Assembly: GCA_001692895.1 (NCBI GenBank)
Contig: KV748233.1
Coordinates: 124,001-188,000, forward strand
Reading direction: 5' to 3'
DNA from: Cenococcum geophilum 1.58
Taxonomy: Eukaryota > Ascomycota > Dothideomycetes > Gloniales > Gloniaceae
Length of the DNA: 64,000 nt
Every line of letters starts with the position of its first letter. Position 1 is the stretch's first letter. The notes under the pieces are model-generated. The model worked only from the letters and a program-made list of their open reading frames with translations. It had not been told where the DNA came from and made no database searches. The translations under genes and the position numbers were made by a program. Shown piece after piece: positions 35,264 to 47,850 of the stretch.

Positions 35264-37330
35264 TAAGGTTATTTCTAGGGGTTTGCAATTACTATAGAAG
35301 GTTTATAGCTTAATAGTTAAAGGATATTAAGCCGTTTATAAGATTAATAAAGAAAGAAGAACTATAGATATAGGGAAAAGAGCAATAAGAACTATTCTAA
35401 AAAGTTAAGAGGTTATTTACCTAGGAACTAGTTCTTAAAATCTATTAACTATAACTAGAGATAGTAGTTAAAATAGATATATTAGACTATACACTAGGAG
35501 CGTACTTTCTATAAAAATATAAGGATAGATGGCACCTAGTAATATACTATAGTTAGAAGATAACACTACTAGAGTTAAACTATAACATCTATAATAAGGA
35601 GTTGTTAGGTATAGTTATAGTATTAAAGAAATAAAGAGTATTCTTATAAGGTATAAAGAAACTATTTATAGTTAAGATGGATTATAAAAACCTAATAGGG
35701 TTCCTAATAATAAAAGAACTTAATTACAGATAGGTTAGATAGGCGGAGATGCTTACAGAATACCATTTTAAGATTTAGTATACTAAGGGTACAGAAAATG
35801 CACGAGCAGATGCTCTAAGTAGAAAGGCTAAACTATAAAATAATAAAAAGCCATTAGGGGCTTTATTGCGAAAAGATATAGACGGATTAATTAGGTATAA
35901 TTATCCGAAAATTACAGTAATATAAAAAGAACAGATCTATAAATTACTAAAGAGTAATTAGATATAGAAGATCTAGAACGTATAAGCAGAGGATCTAAAC
36001 ACAGAGCAGTATAAAAATTAAGAAGCGATATATATGCTAAGGTCTATCGCAAAGGAGTTTATTAAGTTATTTTATAAAGGACTAACTTAAGGACACAATA
36101 GAGCTATAGGCTTAGTGTTAAGACTTTAAGAAGAGTACATTATTAATAGAATCTAGGGACTAGTAAGATAAGTTATAAAAGAATATCTAGATTGCTAAAG
36201 AAATAAACTAATAAGGTATAAGCTATATAGAGAGCTATAACCTATTAAAATATTAAAGAGACTATAGGAGGTTATATTATAGGACTTTATTATTAAGTTA
36301 CTAAAGTTAAGAGATCCTATTACCGGATAAAATTATAATATAATTTTAGTAATAGTAGACAAGCTTACAAAGTGGGGATACTTTATAGCATATATAGAAG
36401 AAATATTAGCGGAAGATATTACTAGAATCTATGTTAAAGAAGTATTTATAAGATATAGAGCACTAAGCAAAATTATATTAGACAGAGATTTAAGATTTAT
36501 AGCAGCATTTTAGGAAGTATTTTTAGCAGAGTAAGGAGTTTGAGCAGCAACTTTTACCGCATATTATTTATAGACAGACGGTTAAACGGAAAGATTAAAT
36601 TAGACACTAGAACAGTATCTAAGGCATTATATTAATTATATATAGAATAATTGGGTATTATTATTACCAGTTATATAGTTTGCATACAATATAACACCAT
36701 AAAAAGAAATAGGTACGTTACTATTTAAGGCGAATTACGGATATAAGCTAAGGACCTTATTATCGCTATATTAAGCAAAGAAGACAAGTAGTATAGCTAA
36801 GCAAAAAATAGAGAATTTAATAAATCTTTATATAAACCTTAAGGAAATAGCTAAGGTGGTATAGCAGAGAATAAAGAAGTACTATAATATTAAGAGATCT
36901 AAGGGACCAGATCTTAAGGAGGGGGATAAAATATAGCTACTATACAAATTTTTTAAGAGTTAACGACTAAGTAAGAAATTAAACTATGTTAGACTAGGAC
37001 CTTTTAAAATTACATAGAGAATTTCACCGGTTATATTTAAGTTAAATCTACTAGCTAGGATAAAGATCTACCCTATATAGTATATTACGATACTAGAGCT
37101 AGTATACGGGAATATTAAGCCATTAGTTTATAAAGTAGATATATATAGAGGACAGGAAGAAGACAAATAGTAAGTTTTAAAGATTATTAGTTATTAGGAC
37201 GTTAACAATAAAATATAGTATAAAGTAAAGTGGATAGGCTATAATAAGACTACCTAGGAACCACTAGAGAACCTAAAGAACGCTATAGGAAAGGTATAGG
37301 AGTATTAGAAGAAAATAGGTTAGGAAGTAT
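35264..37330 (+). pseudogene. U1 Pol relic, second part (RNase H, integrase, chromodomain)
   Basis: Resumes directly after the X1 duplication with LFLGVCNYYRRFI, the RT thumb/connection segment. RNase H and integrase follow in several frames that remain readable only after allowing RIP stops. The C-terminal chromodomain is at about 37163-37290: VLKIISYQDVNNK, IQYKVKWIGYNKTT, PLENLKNAIGKV. Chromodomains of this class bind methylated histone H3 in other chromoviruses, which biases insertion toward silent chromatin; here that is inferred from the family. Confidence 0.85.
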
Positions 37331-38063
37331 TAATAAAAAGGAATCGCCGAAGAATAAACCACCTAAGGGGGACTTAAGAAGAGCGACTACCGAACTACTT
37401 AGAGTTGTTTCCTTTTCTATTAGAAGAGAATCCGTTTTTTTATTACTAAGTTCCTATAGACCTTATTCTATAAGTTTCCACTCCTTAAAATAAACCTTTT
37501 TATAAACCTTCTTAAGATAGATTAACTAAGTAGACATAGCAAGACGAGAATCGAGGGCCTGTTATTAAGCATTAGCAGCCTCCTTCTTAGCGTTATAAGA
37601 ATAATAAAGTTCCGCTAGAGTAATGGACAGTTTATTATTAAGCTTTATAGTAGCGAATTAAATACAAAACCCTATAATAAATTACTTAGGGAACTTAAAG
37701 GCTATTAAGAGTAATAAGACGTGTATACTTAGCGTTAGAAATAGAACGAACATTATAGAACAATTAAACGTTTGCTTTAGTGCACTCTAAATATAAAGAG
37801 GGTTGCCGAGATAAAGGACTTACTAGCGCAATATAAACTAACCCCTCTTTTACATAATAAGAATACGGAGATAGCATAATCTTACTAAGAGATAATATTA
37901 TAGTAATGGTATAAGACTAACGAGCTATAAACGAAGAAGAAAGTGCTTTAGGTATAATAAGTAACGATATTAACTAAATTAACTAGATGGATATTATACC
38001 TTTAGTAAATAACCTAAAGATACTAGGAATCTTTAAGAATAAAGATAGAGAGGAGGGAGATAG
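37331..38063 (+). other. U1 3' region between chromodomain and LTR
   Basis: Some 730 bp in which a coding-like frame continues for a while after the chromodomain (for example EYGDSIILLRDNIIVMV near 37867-37905) but no domain is recognised. It may be a C-terminal Pol extension plus 3' untranslated sequence. It ends AGAGAGGAGGGAGATAG just before the LTR, a purine-rich stretch suited to serve as polypurine tract. Confidence 0.5.
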
Positions 38064-38483
38064 TATTACGGACGCTTTAAGTATAATATTACAACTACTT
38101 AGAGAAGAGTTGGAAAAAGCTAGTTGGTTAATATAAGTACAGTTTAGAATAAAACCCGTGGAACTATATAACAAGGAATAGTAAGTAAGGTCACGTAATA
38201 TAATCTATATAATCTAGGTAATTTACGAGATCTGTAATAGAGCGAATAGAGTAGATAGAGTAGATAGAGTAACGACTTTCTTAGGAGTATGGTTGTGTAT
38301 TTAAGGACCCTTAGTCCCTACCTAGATAGTTCCTTCCTTATAGTAATTCTCAGAATATAATTAAAGTTAATCTGTTAGGCAACTACTCCACTAGTTATTA
38401 TTACGTTATTAACTTTATTTAATACCTATATACCTAGCCCATTAACGAGTTTACCGTAGTTCCTACTATAAGGCTCCATTATA
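38064..38483 (+). repeat. U1 3' LTR
   Basis: About 420 bp beginning TATTACGG (TGTTACGG with one G-to-A change) and ending TCCATTATA; same sequence as the 5' LTR apart from scattered, mostly transition, differences. Confidence 0.93.
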
Positions 38484-38488
38484 TATAT

Positions 38489-41460
38489 AAAAAGATAGTA
38501 AAACGAAAACCTTATAACGCTAAGGAAGTTATATATATACTAGAGAAATAGAAATAGTGCGATATAGAGGTAAGAAAGGGATAACCCTAAACTATATAAT
38601 ATTGTAATAAGAGCGAATAAGCTTTTCTATAGGACTATTTAGTAATATAGAAAGCTCTATTAGGACGAATTCCTTAGTAATAGTAATAATATATAAAAAG
38701 CGTTAAAATACCTTAATCCGTAGGCTATATCTACGTTCGCTAGAATACCGCTAATTAAAAAGGCTAGAGAATAGGGAGAGGTTATTACAGAGAACTATAA
38801 TATTATAAGAGAACTACTCTAGGCATTCTTTCTAGTCCTACTGCCGTGCGAATAAGAAAAGGAAGCTATAACTAGCTATAACTAATTACTATAAAAGTCT
38901 ATTGCTAAATATAAGGTTAAGGTAGCTATATTTAGGGCTAGCCTAAATAAGGCTCTAGGAAGGGACGGCCTACTAGCTAGGGTATAATAAGAGCTATAGC
39001 CTATACTAAGCGGTAAGATTACTACTCTCTTTACCAAATTACTTAAGATAGGGAAAGTACTATAGGAATAAAAGGTAGTAAAGATTATACCGCTATAGAA
39101 GCCGAAGCGGGGGGACTATATAGTAGTAAATAACTATAGGCTAATCTTCCTCCTCCTAACGCTAGGAAAAGCACTTAAATCGCTAGTAGCGGAGAGGATA
39201 GTATACCTAGTAGAGGAATATAGCCTACTACCTAAGATATACTTTAGAGCTAGGAAGTAAAGGTTGACAATATATACGCTATTATATCTCTATAAGGACG
39301 TATTTAGAGCATAGAGAGAAAAGAAGACATTATCTCTAGTATTATTTAATATTAAGGGCGCGTATAATAATATAGCTATAGAGCCGGAAATTAGGAAATT
39401 ACGGCAGTAATAGATACCTTAGACAATTATATAATAGGTATAGAACTTTTATATAAACCGTTAAGCCTATATCCTAGTTAACGGATATATATTAGAGGTA
39501 TAGGCGCTCCTATAAGCGGGTCTCCCGTAGGAATTAGCACTAGCCCTAATACTCTTCCTATTCTTTAACGCGGATCTTATATAAAGCGTACCCAGAAATA
39601 GCAGCTCTATAGCCTTTATTAATAACTACTCGGTATAGATTATAGGCCCTATAGCGGAGGAAAACACGCAGATTATCTAGGGCGAGATTATACTAATACT
39701 TAAGAAATAGGAGAGGACTAGTAGAGCCTAATTTAAAGCGAAGAATAGGAAGTTAAAATCCTTAGGGTAATTCTTAATAAGGAGCTATAGTTTAAGGCAC
39801 ACCTAGCGGATAAGGTAGGTAAGGCCACTAAGGTAGCGCTAGCGTTACGCAGATTAAAGGGACTATAGTCTAAGAGCGTTAAGCAGCTAGCTAAGAGCTT
39901 AGTCCTACTAATAGTAGACTATATATCGCCAATATAGTACCCACTTGCGATATAAAAGTTAAAGTAGCTCCTTTAGTAGGCGTAAAGGATTACGGTATAA
40001 GCTATTATTAGGGGGTTCTACACTATTACTCTACTAATAGCGGAGGTAGAAGTAGGCTTACTCCCTCTTAAGCAAAGGCTATATAACCAGGCCATCGCAT
40101 TCTAGGTATTAATCTACAAACTAGGCAAATTACATCCTTATTAAATAATTTAAAAATAAAGGCTCTATAAATAGCACCGGTTGCCACTTTAGAGGATAAT
40201 AAAGATATATAAGAATATCCAGGTAAATAGGGTGCTAGAGGTTAAACCGTATATATACCCACTATAGATAGCTAAGCCTAACGTAGTAATATATAAGGAT
40301 AAAGAGTATACTTAAGCTATTATTAAAGACTATAAGCTAGGGCAGGTTAATATATACGTTAATACATCAGTGCGCAATAGTAGGGTAAGAGTTAGTGTGT
40401 ATACTACGCTATCTAAAGCAACGCTTTCGAAAACGGTAGCGGGCTATAAGTAGGCCAACGCCTACCTAATAGAGCTTCTAGCAATTAGTAAGGCAGCTAA
40501 CTAGCTATAGAACCCTATATGCACGGCTATTAACTAAGTAGGTTTTCCAATACCTGCTTCTAGTATAAGAATATTCTCCGACTTGCAATTAGCGTTACTA
40601 TTAATATAGAGCTAGAGGGCTAGAGCCTGCCAGGAAATAGTTATAGAGATCTTAAAGAAGCTCTAGCTAAATAATATTACGCTATGCTAAATTCCAGGCC
40701 ACTTGGGATTTGTAGGAAATAAGAAGGCTAATAAGCTTATTAAAGTAGTAATAAGACTAGAGGGCGAGGAGCCACTATAAAGAGACGGCCTTCTATAGTA
40801 CCTTATAACGCAAGCCTTAAAAAAAGCCAAGATAATAATAGGATTACTTCTATTAGGAAGATCTAATATAGGTAAGTTTATAAGGAAGATTAATACAACA
40901 CTCTACCTTAGAAAGGCTGTAGGATTATATTAGCAGCTAATTAGCTCTAAAGCTACCATTCTTACATAGCTATAGACCGGCAAGTTATTCCTAAAGGAAT
41001 ATCTTTACAAAATTAATGTATTAGAGACAGCGTTATATAACTATAGGCTTATAAAATTAATATAGCACTTCCTCTTTTTTTGTAGGAGGTGGATATAGCA
41101 GAGGTTTAAACTAAGAGAGTAGTATAAAGATTAATTTGGGGATCTATTATATATATTAAGAGGCTAATTACGCAGATAAGAAGGAGGTAGGAATATTAAC
41201 GGCCTAATTAAGCGCTGGAAGCTAGATATTAGCGTAGTTAAAGCTATAATTAAATTTATAAAGGAGACCGGACGTTTATACTTAAGTGTATAAGATATAG
41301 AGAGTATAGAAGCCGATGTTAATAAGTAAAAACTCTTAAGAATTCCTCTAATTATCTAACTAAATACACCGCGAGCCTTCTCTATACGTGCCTCTACTAG
41401 TGCGTTGCCGATTAAGAAGTGTATAACGCTGGAATAGCCCTGCGGACACGAGGCGTTAAA
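38489..41460 (+). pseudogene. LINE A ORF2 relic, reverse transcriptase and RNase H
   Basis: Non-LTR reverse transcriptase with NNYR-I-LLLTLGKALKSL near 39125-39180, the GAYNNIAIEPEI block near 39360-39390, and the catalytic box as FINNYS at 39618-39629: both Asp of FxDDYS are Asn (39621-39626). RNase H follows, with IYVNTSVRNSR (first Asp to Asn) near 40355, DLQLALLLI near 40577 and IPGHLGFVGNKKANKL near 40690-40740. A Cys-rich C-terminal patch (KKCITLE-PCGHEALKT) lies near 41417-41465. RNase H downstream of RT is characteristic of the Tad1 clade. It is inactive through many stops and the loss of both catalytic Asp. Confidence 0.88.
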
Positions 41461-41670
41461 AACTTAGGCTCGCCTCTAAACTCTAACTTTCTTCTAATAG
41501 TAATATATTACTTTCCTTTATTTTTTCCTTAGTTAAGTATAGTGTTAGGTAATAGATATATAGTTCTTATAGTTGGCTTCTAAACTAGAGCAAGCATATT
41601 AATCGTAGGAAGTATTTAGTTAGCGCTCTATAACGGCCTATACCCTAAATAGTGTATGGCTATAATAGAA

Positions 41671-41695
41671 TATACATACATATATATATATATAA
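41671..41695 (+). repeat. AT/ACAT microsatellite at the LINE A / LINE B junction
   Basis: TATACATACA followed by (TA)n; sits at the end of LINE A and immediately before LINE B, the position expected for a LINE tail. Confidence 0.7.
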
Positions 41696-41846
41696 GGTGG
41701 CGAAGAATAGTAACGGAGGTAGCAACTTCTAAACGAGGAGGATATTTATCTTAGATATTCTTTTAATTAAATCCTAGTCTTTTATTTAGCTAGTTCCCGC
41801 TATAAGGCGGCCCCTACGGCCTATTAAACAAAGCCCTAGAGCCCTA

Positions 41847-43080
41847 ATGGCTGCTTTAACCCCTAAACGTGTATTAACAACACCACCTCTAGAACCGCTA
41901 GTAGCTCTACTAAGATATATAAAGAAACTAAGCGCGAAGGTATAAGAGGCCTAGTAGTCGCTAAGGACACAATTCTAAAGATTAGTACAGTTTAAATAGT
42001 AGATAACCGCACTATAAACCAGACTATAAGCTACACAGTATATACTACCCCTATTCCCTATAGTAAGAGCCTCTACCTTACCTAAATATAAAAAAGGAGG
42101 TATTAATTATAACGAATTTTATTAACTTATTAAAAGCCTTAAAGAAACTATAATATAGTAGAGTAATATTATTATAAACTAGAATAGTATTATTAAGAGC
42201 ATTAGAAACGACCTAGTAGATATTAAATTAGAATAGTAAAGCCTTAAAAAGTAAAATACTAAACTCTAAAAGGCTATCTAGTCCTTATAAGCGTAACTAA
42301 ACACTCCCTTAGCTCTAACATAATTATAGGTATTAGTAGCGGCTAGTAAAGGTATAGTAGGGGTAAAGGTAACTTAGCTATAAATAATAAACGCTAGGAA
42401 CTCTAAAGAACCTAATTAGTAGCTAGTAATAAATGTTAGCTAAGTAGGTAAGGAGATAATAGAAAAGGTAGCTACTACTAAAGTAGTAAAGTAAACCATT
42501 ATATAAGGTATAAAGGATATTAATAGGCTTACGGGAGCTATACTTAAGGACTTCCGCGTATAGTAAACAAGAGACAGCGTAAGCATTATTAGATTCTTAG
42601 TGGAAAAAGATAAAGAAGCTGCGTTTAGGTAGATAACTGCCTAATAGCTTAAACTGTATATCCTTAGGGCGAGGCTTGTTAGACCTAAGTAGTATATAGT
42701 TAAGGCGGACTGGGTTAAAGTACCTTTAGCGATAAATATTAATAGTAGAAAAGTAAGTAAGTTAGCTATAGAGCGCTTTAGGGTAGAGAATAGGGTAGAG
42801 GTATATATAATAAGATAGCTTAGATAACTAAGGCCGCGTGGCTAGCATACGTTAGTAATTATTAAAGTGGTAATAAAAGAGGATATAGAGAAGCTGCTTA
42901 TATTAGATAACGTATTATTTAGGGGAGGTATAATTATTATATCGCTATTTAAGGAATAACGTACCCTTATAGTATGCTATAAATATAAAAGGTTTAGATA
43001 TAGGGCTAAAGATTATACGCGACCTAATATATAACGAAATATATAGGCGGGAAGGCTATCTCTAGTATAAGACGGTTAAT
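41847..43080 (+). pseudogene. LINE B ORF1 relic (Gag-like, zinc knuckle)
   Basis: ATG at 41847 (MAALTPKRVLTTPPLEPLVA). The middle part is Asn/Ile-rich with many stops. Conserved Tad1-type ORF1 segments follow: AILKDFRV, ADWVKVPLAININSRKVSKL near 42705-42770, and ILDNVLFRGG near 42905. A zinc knuckle near 42970-43025 reads CYKYKRFRYRAKDYTRP, with the second and third Cys and the His replaced. ORF1 proteins bind LINE RNA. All stops are TAA/TAG. Confidence 0.85.
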
Positions 43081-46000
43081 TTATACTATATAAACTATTA
43101 GGGTCTTTATTAAGCCTTATACTATAAATACTTAGCATATAGAAAAGAAATGGATAGAATTTTTATATAATAGCGTTATAAATAGAGAACTTTAGATCCT
43201 CTAGGCGAATATAAAAAAGTATAGGGAAGCGTAGTATACGCTATATAATAATAAAGCGCTAGCGGATTTCTACTTTATTCTAGGCTAGAAGCCTTATTAC
43301 TTTCTTTTAAATAGGAAAGTAGTACTAGCTAGCTTAAACCCCTAATAGATAAGGTTTATCCTAATAGGTAGGTAGTAGTGGTATCCCTTAGTTAGGTTAT
43401 ATATCTAGGCGTCTAAAGAGCTAGCAGCTATATAGCTATAAGTAAATTTAGTAGATATTACAGCGGTAGTAGTACACGTTAGCTAAAGGAGACTTATAAT
43501 TATATTGGTATATATTCTAGATAGATATTTAAGGAAAATTAAGGAAGAGAACCTAGAGAAGCTCTCTAATAGGCTAGAGATAATTAATAGTTTAATTTAG
43601 GGTAAACTATTACACGACCTATATACTAAGGTAGTAATTATAGGCAACTTTAATTGGTATAATCCGCTATAGGGAGGAAGTTATATTAGTACTATATTAA
43701 CGTAAGAAGAAAGCGCGCTAATTATTAACTTTATAGTAAACCAGTTACTTTAGAGCCTACTTTTAGTAGGAGTACTTATATTTAAGAGCGATATAAGGCG
43801 AATATTAATAATTAACCTTATACTTATAACCCTAGGCCTAGCGAGTAAACTAGTAAAGTACGCTATTTAGGAATATAAGTACGGGTTAAACTATAGAGCT
43901 ATTTATACTAGTTTTTAGGTTAACGTAGATATATAGGAGAGCTAAAAGAGGCTACTTATTAAGAATATAAACTAGGATAAGATTTAAGAAGATATAGAGT
44001 AATAGAAAGAGATAAGATTCCCTATAAAAGATATAGATAAAATAGTTAACTGCCTTAATAGGTAAATTAATAAAGCCCTTAAAGCACACTGCTAGCGGGC
44101 TAAGCTATTACTATATATAAAAAGATAGTGGAATAAAGACCTTATAACGCTAAGGAAGTTATATATATACTAGAGAAATAGGAATAGTATAATATAGAGG
44201 TAAGAAAGGGATAACCCTAAACTATATAATATTACAGTAAAAGTAAAGAAGCTCTTTTATAGAACTATTTGGTAATATAGGAAGCTCTACTAGGACAAAT
44301 TCTTTAGTAATAGTAATAATATATAAAAAGCGTTAAAATACCTTAATCTGCAGGCTATATCCGCGTTTATTAGAATACTGTTAATTAAGAAGGCTAGAGA
44401 ATAGGGAGAGGTTATTATAAAGAACTATAATATTACAAGAGAACTACTCTAGGCATTCTTTCTAGTCCTACTACCGTATAAATAAGAGGAGGATACTACG
44501 GCTAGCTATAACTAATTGCTATAAAAGCCTATTGCTAAATATAAGGTTAAGGTAGCTATATTTAGAGCTAACCTAAATAAGGCTCCTAGAAGGGACGGCC
44601 TACTAGCTAAAGTATAGCGAGAGTTATAGCCTATACTAAGTAGTAAAATTACTACTTTTTTTACTAAATTACTTAAAATAGTAGGGAAAGTACTATAGGA
44701 ATAAAAGGTAGTAAAGATCGTGCCGCTATAGAAGCTAAAGAGGGGGGACTATACGGTAGTAAATAACTATAGGCCAATCTCCCTCCTCCTAATACTAGGG
44801 AAAGTACTTAAATTGCTAGTAGTGGAGAGGATAATATACCTAATAGAGGAATACAGCCTATTATTTAAGATATACTTTAGAGCTAGGAAGTAAAGGTTAA
44901 TAATATATACGCTATTATATCTCTATAAGGACGTATTTAGAGCATAAAGAGGAAAAAAGACGCTATCCCTAGTATTATTTAATATTAAGGGTGCGTATAA
45001 TAATATAGCTATAAAGCCAGAAATTAGAAGACTACGGCAGCGTTAAATACCTTAGACGATTATATAATAGGTATAGGACTTCTATATAAACTATTAAGCC
45101 TATATTTTAGTTAATGGATATATATTAGAGGTATAGGCGCTCCTATAAGCGGGTTTTCCATAGGAATTAGCACTAGCCCTAATACTCTTTTTATTCTTTA
45201 ACGCGGATTTTATATAAAGCGCACCTAGAAATAGCAGCTCTATAGCCTTTATTAACAACTACTCGGCATAGGTTATAGGCCCTATAGCGAAGGAAAATAC
45301 GTAGATTATCTAGGGCGAGATTATACTAATGCTTAAGAAATAGGAGAGGACTAGTAGAGCCCAATTTAAAGCGAAGAAAATGTTATTTATCTACTTTACT
45401 AGATATAAAGAAGCAGGCAGGGATACTACTACGCCGCTTTAATTTAAAGGAAAAGGAATCCCCTTAACTTAGGAAGTTAAAATCCTTAGGGTAATTCTTA
45501 ATAAGGAGCTATGGTTTAAGGCATACCTAGCAGATAAAGTAGGTAAGGCTACTAAAGTGGCGCTAGCGTTATGTAGATTAAAGGGACTATAGTTTAAGAG
45601 CGTTAAGCAGCTAGCTAAGAGCTTAGTCCTACTAGTAATAGACTACGCGTCGCTAATATAGTACCCGCTTACGATATAAGAGTTAATATAGCTCTTTTAG
45701 CAGGCGTAAAGAATTATGGTATAAGCTATTATTAAGGGGTTCCGTACCGTCGCCCTACTAATAGCGAAAGTAAAAGCTGGCTTACTTTTTTTTAAGTAAA
45801 GGCTATATAACTAGGCCATTGCGTTCTAGGTATTAATTTATAAACTAGGCAAATTATATCCTTATTAGATGATTTAAAGATAGAGGCTCTATAGATAGCA
45901 CTAATCGCCGCTTTAAAGGATAGTAGAGATATATAAGGATGTTTGGTAAATAGGGTGCTAGAGGTTAAACTATATATATACCCGCTATAGGTAGCTAAGC

Positions 46001-46395
46001 CTAACGTAGTAATATATAAGGATAAAGAGTATACTTAAGCTATTATTAAAGACTATAAGCTAGGGTAGGTTAATATATACGTTAATATATTAGTACGCAA
46101 TAGTAGGGCAGAAGTTAGTATATATACTATACTATCTAAAGCAACGCTTTCGAAAACGGTAATAAGCTTTAATTAGGCTCACGCTTACCTTATAGAGCTT
46201 TTAGCAATTAGTAAAGTAGCTAACTAGCTATAGAACCCTATATATATAGCTATTAACTAAGTAGGTTTTCTAATACCTACTTTTAGTATAAGAATATTCT
46301 CTAACTTATAATTAGCGTTGCTATTAGTATAGAACTAGAGGGCTAGAGCCTGCTAGGAAATAGTTATAGAGATTTTAAAGAAGCTTTAGCTAAAT
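43080..46395 (+). pseudogene. LINE B ORF2 relic (endonuclease, RT, part of RNase H)
   Basis: Endonuclease C-terminal part around 43480-43900 with VVIIGNFNWYNPL (GDFN Asp to Asn). RT: VNNYRPISLLLILGKVLKLL near 44758-44815, LVLFNIKGAYNNIAI near 44965-45010, and the catalytic box FINNYSA with both Asp changed to Asn (45254-45259). RNase H: IYVNILVRNSRAEVSIY near 46075, then it breaks in the DLQLALLLVQN to LNNITL interval where U2 enters (46396). LINE A shows the uninterrupted sequence there. Confidence 0.9.
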
Positions 46396-46816
46396 TGTTA
46401 CGGACGCTTTAAGTACAATATTATAACTACTTGGAGAAGAGTTAGAAGAAGCTAGTTAGTTAATATAAGCACGGTCTAGGATAGAACCCGTAGAACTATA
46501 TAACAAGGAATAGTAAGCAAGGTCACGTGATGTAATCTATATAATCTATATAATCTATAAGATCTGCAATAGAGTAAATAGAGTAGACAGAGTAGATAGA
46601 GCAATGACTTTCTTAGGAGTACGATTATGTATTTAAGGACCCTTAGTCCCTACCTAGATAGTTCCTTCCTTATAATAATTCTTAGAATACAATTAGAGTT
46701 AATCTATTAGGCAACTACTCCACTAGTTATTATTACGTTATTAACTTACTTGCAATACCTATATACCTAGCCTATTAACGAACCTACTATAGTCCTTACT
46801 ATAAGGTTCCGTTATA
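46396..46816 (+). repeat. U2 5' LTR
   Basis: About 421 bp, TGTTACGGACGCTTTAAG to TTCCGTTATA; same family as 10501-10919 and 38064-38483. Confidence 0.93.
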
Positions 46817-46856
46817 TAATTACTACTATAGTTACGGTTTTAATAAGTTAAACAAC

Positions 46857-47225
46857 ATGCCACTAAAAGCAGCTACCACGACGCCATTAACGGCGGCAAC
46901 TACTTTAAGATTAGGTAACGACACTAGCATAGCAGACACTAACTTACAATAACCTATAACAGTAGGGCAGTTATAAAAGATAGTTAACCAGTTAACGGAA
47001 AATAATATAATACTTAAAAATAGGATTAACGGGATAGAAGCAGTAAAGATTAAGCTACTATTAATTAAAAGATTCTTAGGAGAAAGATTAAGGTTTAAAG
47101 GATTCCTTACGTAAATGTATTTTAAGGTTTTATAAGAAGGAGCTAAGCTACTAATACCTATAGATTAAGTAGCGTATATAGGATTATTCTTATTAGGAAG
47201 AGCACTTAAATAGTTTAAGCCTTAC
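46857..47225 (+). pseudogene. U2 Gag relic, N-terminal part
   Basis: ATG intact at 46857 (MPLKAATTTPLTAATTLRLG), unlike U1. Runs through RLRFKGFLT, FKVL-EGAKLLIPID and GLFLLGRALK-FKPY to the insertion of T. The sequence CTTAC at the break is duplicated on the other side of T (52167-52171). Confidence 0.9.
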
Positions 47226-47396
47226 TGTCGGTATACTCGCATTATTAACGTATACGAATATCACTGTGTTGCGATACGTATGCGGTGTTAAAGTTAGTAG
47301 TTATTATTGTCTAAAAGTAAGAGGTTACTCCAAGGTTAGGTTAGCTAGCCTCGCTTTATAGTCTTGTAACTATATTATATAACTAACGTTCTAACA
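47226..47396 (-). repeat. T 3' LTR
   Basis: 171 bp, plus strand TGTCGGTATACTCGCATTAT to ACGTTCTAACA; matches the other LTR with a small number of transitions. Confidence 0.95.
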
Positions 47397-47850
47397 CTAA
47401 AGCAACTCTAAAAAGAAGGCTAATCTACTCTAAAGTTAAGTTTACTTCTAGACTATTTATAGCGTATACGTAATAGCTGGAGATCCAATTAATACACAGT
47501 AGCTTCCACGCTCCTTTTATAGGTCCGTAATTATATAACCCGTATTACAGCTTATATAAATGCCTCTAAACTAAAGCCTATAGAATGCTATGTTACGGAG
47601 ACAATAAGCTAAAGAGAAGAAGAAGAATCGTTAGGGGTAGTAGGTTAATATATCGCGAGGGCCGCCAAGGCGCTAGTAGTAAGCGAGCCAATAGCGATTT
47701 TCCATCCCAGGGATGGAAAATCTTAATTAGCTAGTTAAATTCAGGGTCCGTACCGTTATAATTAGTTATATAACGCTAAGCTAAATCTAAGTTCGTTTAT
47801 TTAACCTATCCTACAACTTATAGGTCAATTCGGTTCGTATTAATAAGTCG
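47397..47850. other. T 3' segment without coding relic, with a 27-bp palindrome
   Basis: Between the 3' LTR and the truncated RT nothing coding is seen. It contains the perfect 13-bp inverted repeat GATTTTCCATCCC / GGGATGGAAAATC around one A (47696-47722). Confidence 0.7.

Larger units (their letters stand above)
10501..38483 (+). mobile_element. Ty3/Gypsy chromodomain retrotransposon U1, interrupted by X1
   Basis: LTRs at 10501-10919 and 38064-38483, flanked by TATAT (10496-10500 and 38484-38488), inserted in LINE A ORF2. It is 27,983 bp as it stands; removing X1 and its duplication (15299-35263) leaves about 8.0 kb. Order on the plus strand: LTR, gag, long gag-protease linker, protease, RT | X1 | RNase H, integrase, chromodomain, 3' region, LTR. 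A second copy, U2, starts at 46396 in LINE B. Confidence 0.92.
38484..41695 (+). mobile_element. LINE A (Tad1-like), 3' fragment with tail
   Basis: Continues LINE A after U1. The break in A lies at a TATAT that appears on both sides of U1 and once in the uninterrupted LINE B (44113-44117 region). The fragment runs through RT, RNase H and a 3' untranslated part to an AT/ACAT microsatellite at 41671-41695, which probably marks the 3' tail; LINE B begins directly after it. Confidence 0.88.
41696..46395 (+). mobile_element. LINE B (Tad1-like), interrupted by U2
   Basis: Begins directly after the tail of LINE A in the same orientation. Contains a short leader, ORF1, and ORF2 up to the RNase H domain, where U2 is inserted at 46396. 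The remaining 3' part would lie beyond U2, outside the window. It shares high identity with LINE A wherever both are present and includes a short internal stretch near 45380-45470 that LINE A lacks. Confidence 0.9.
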
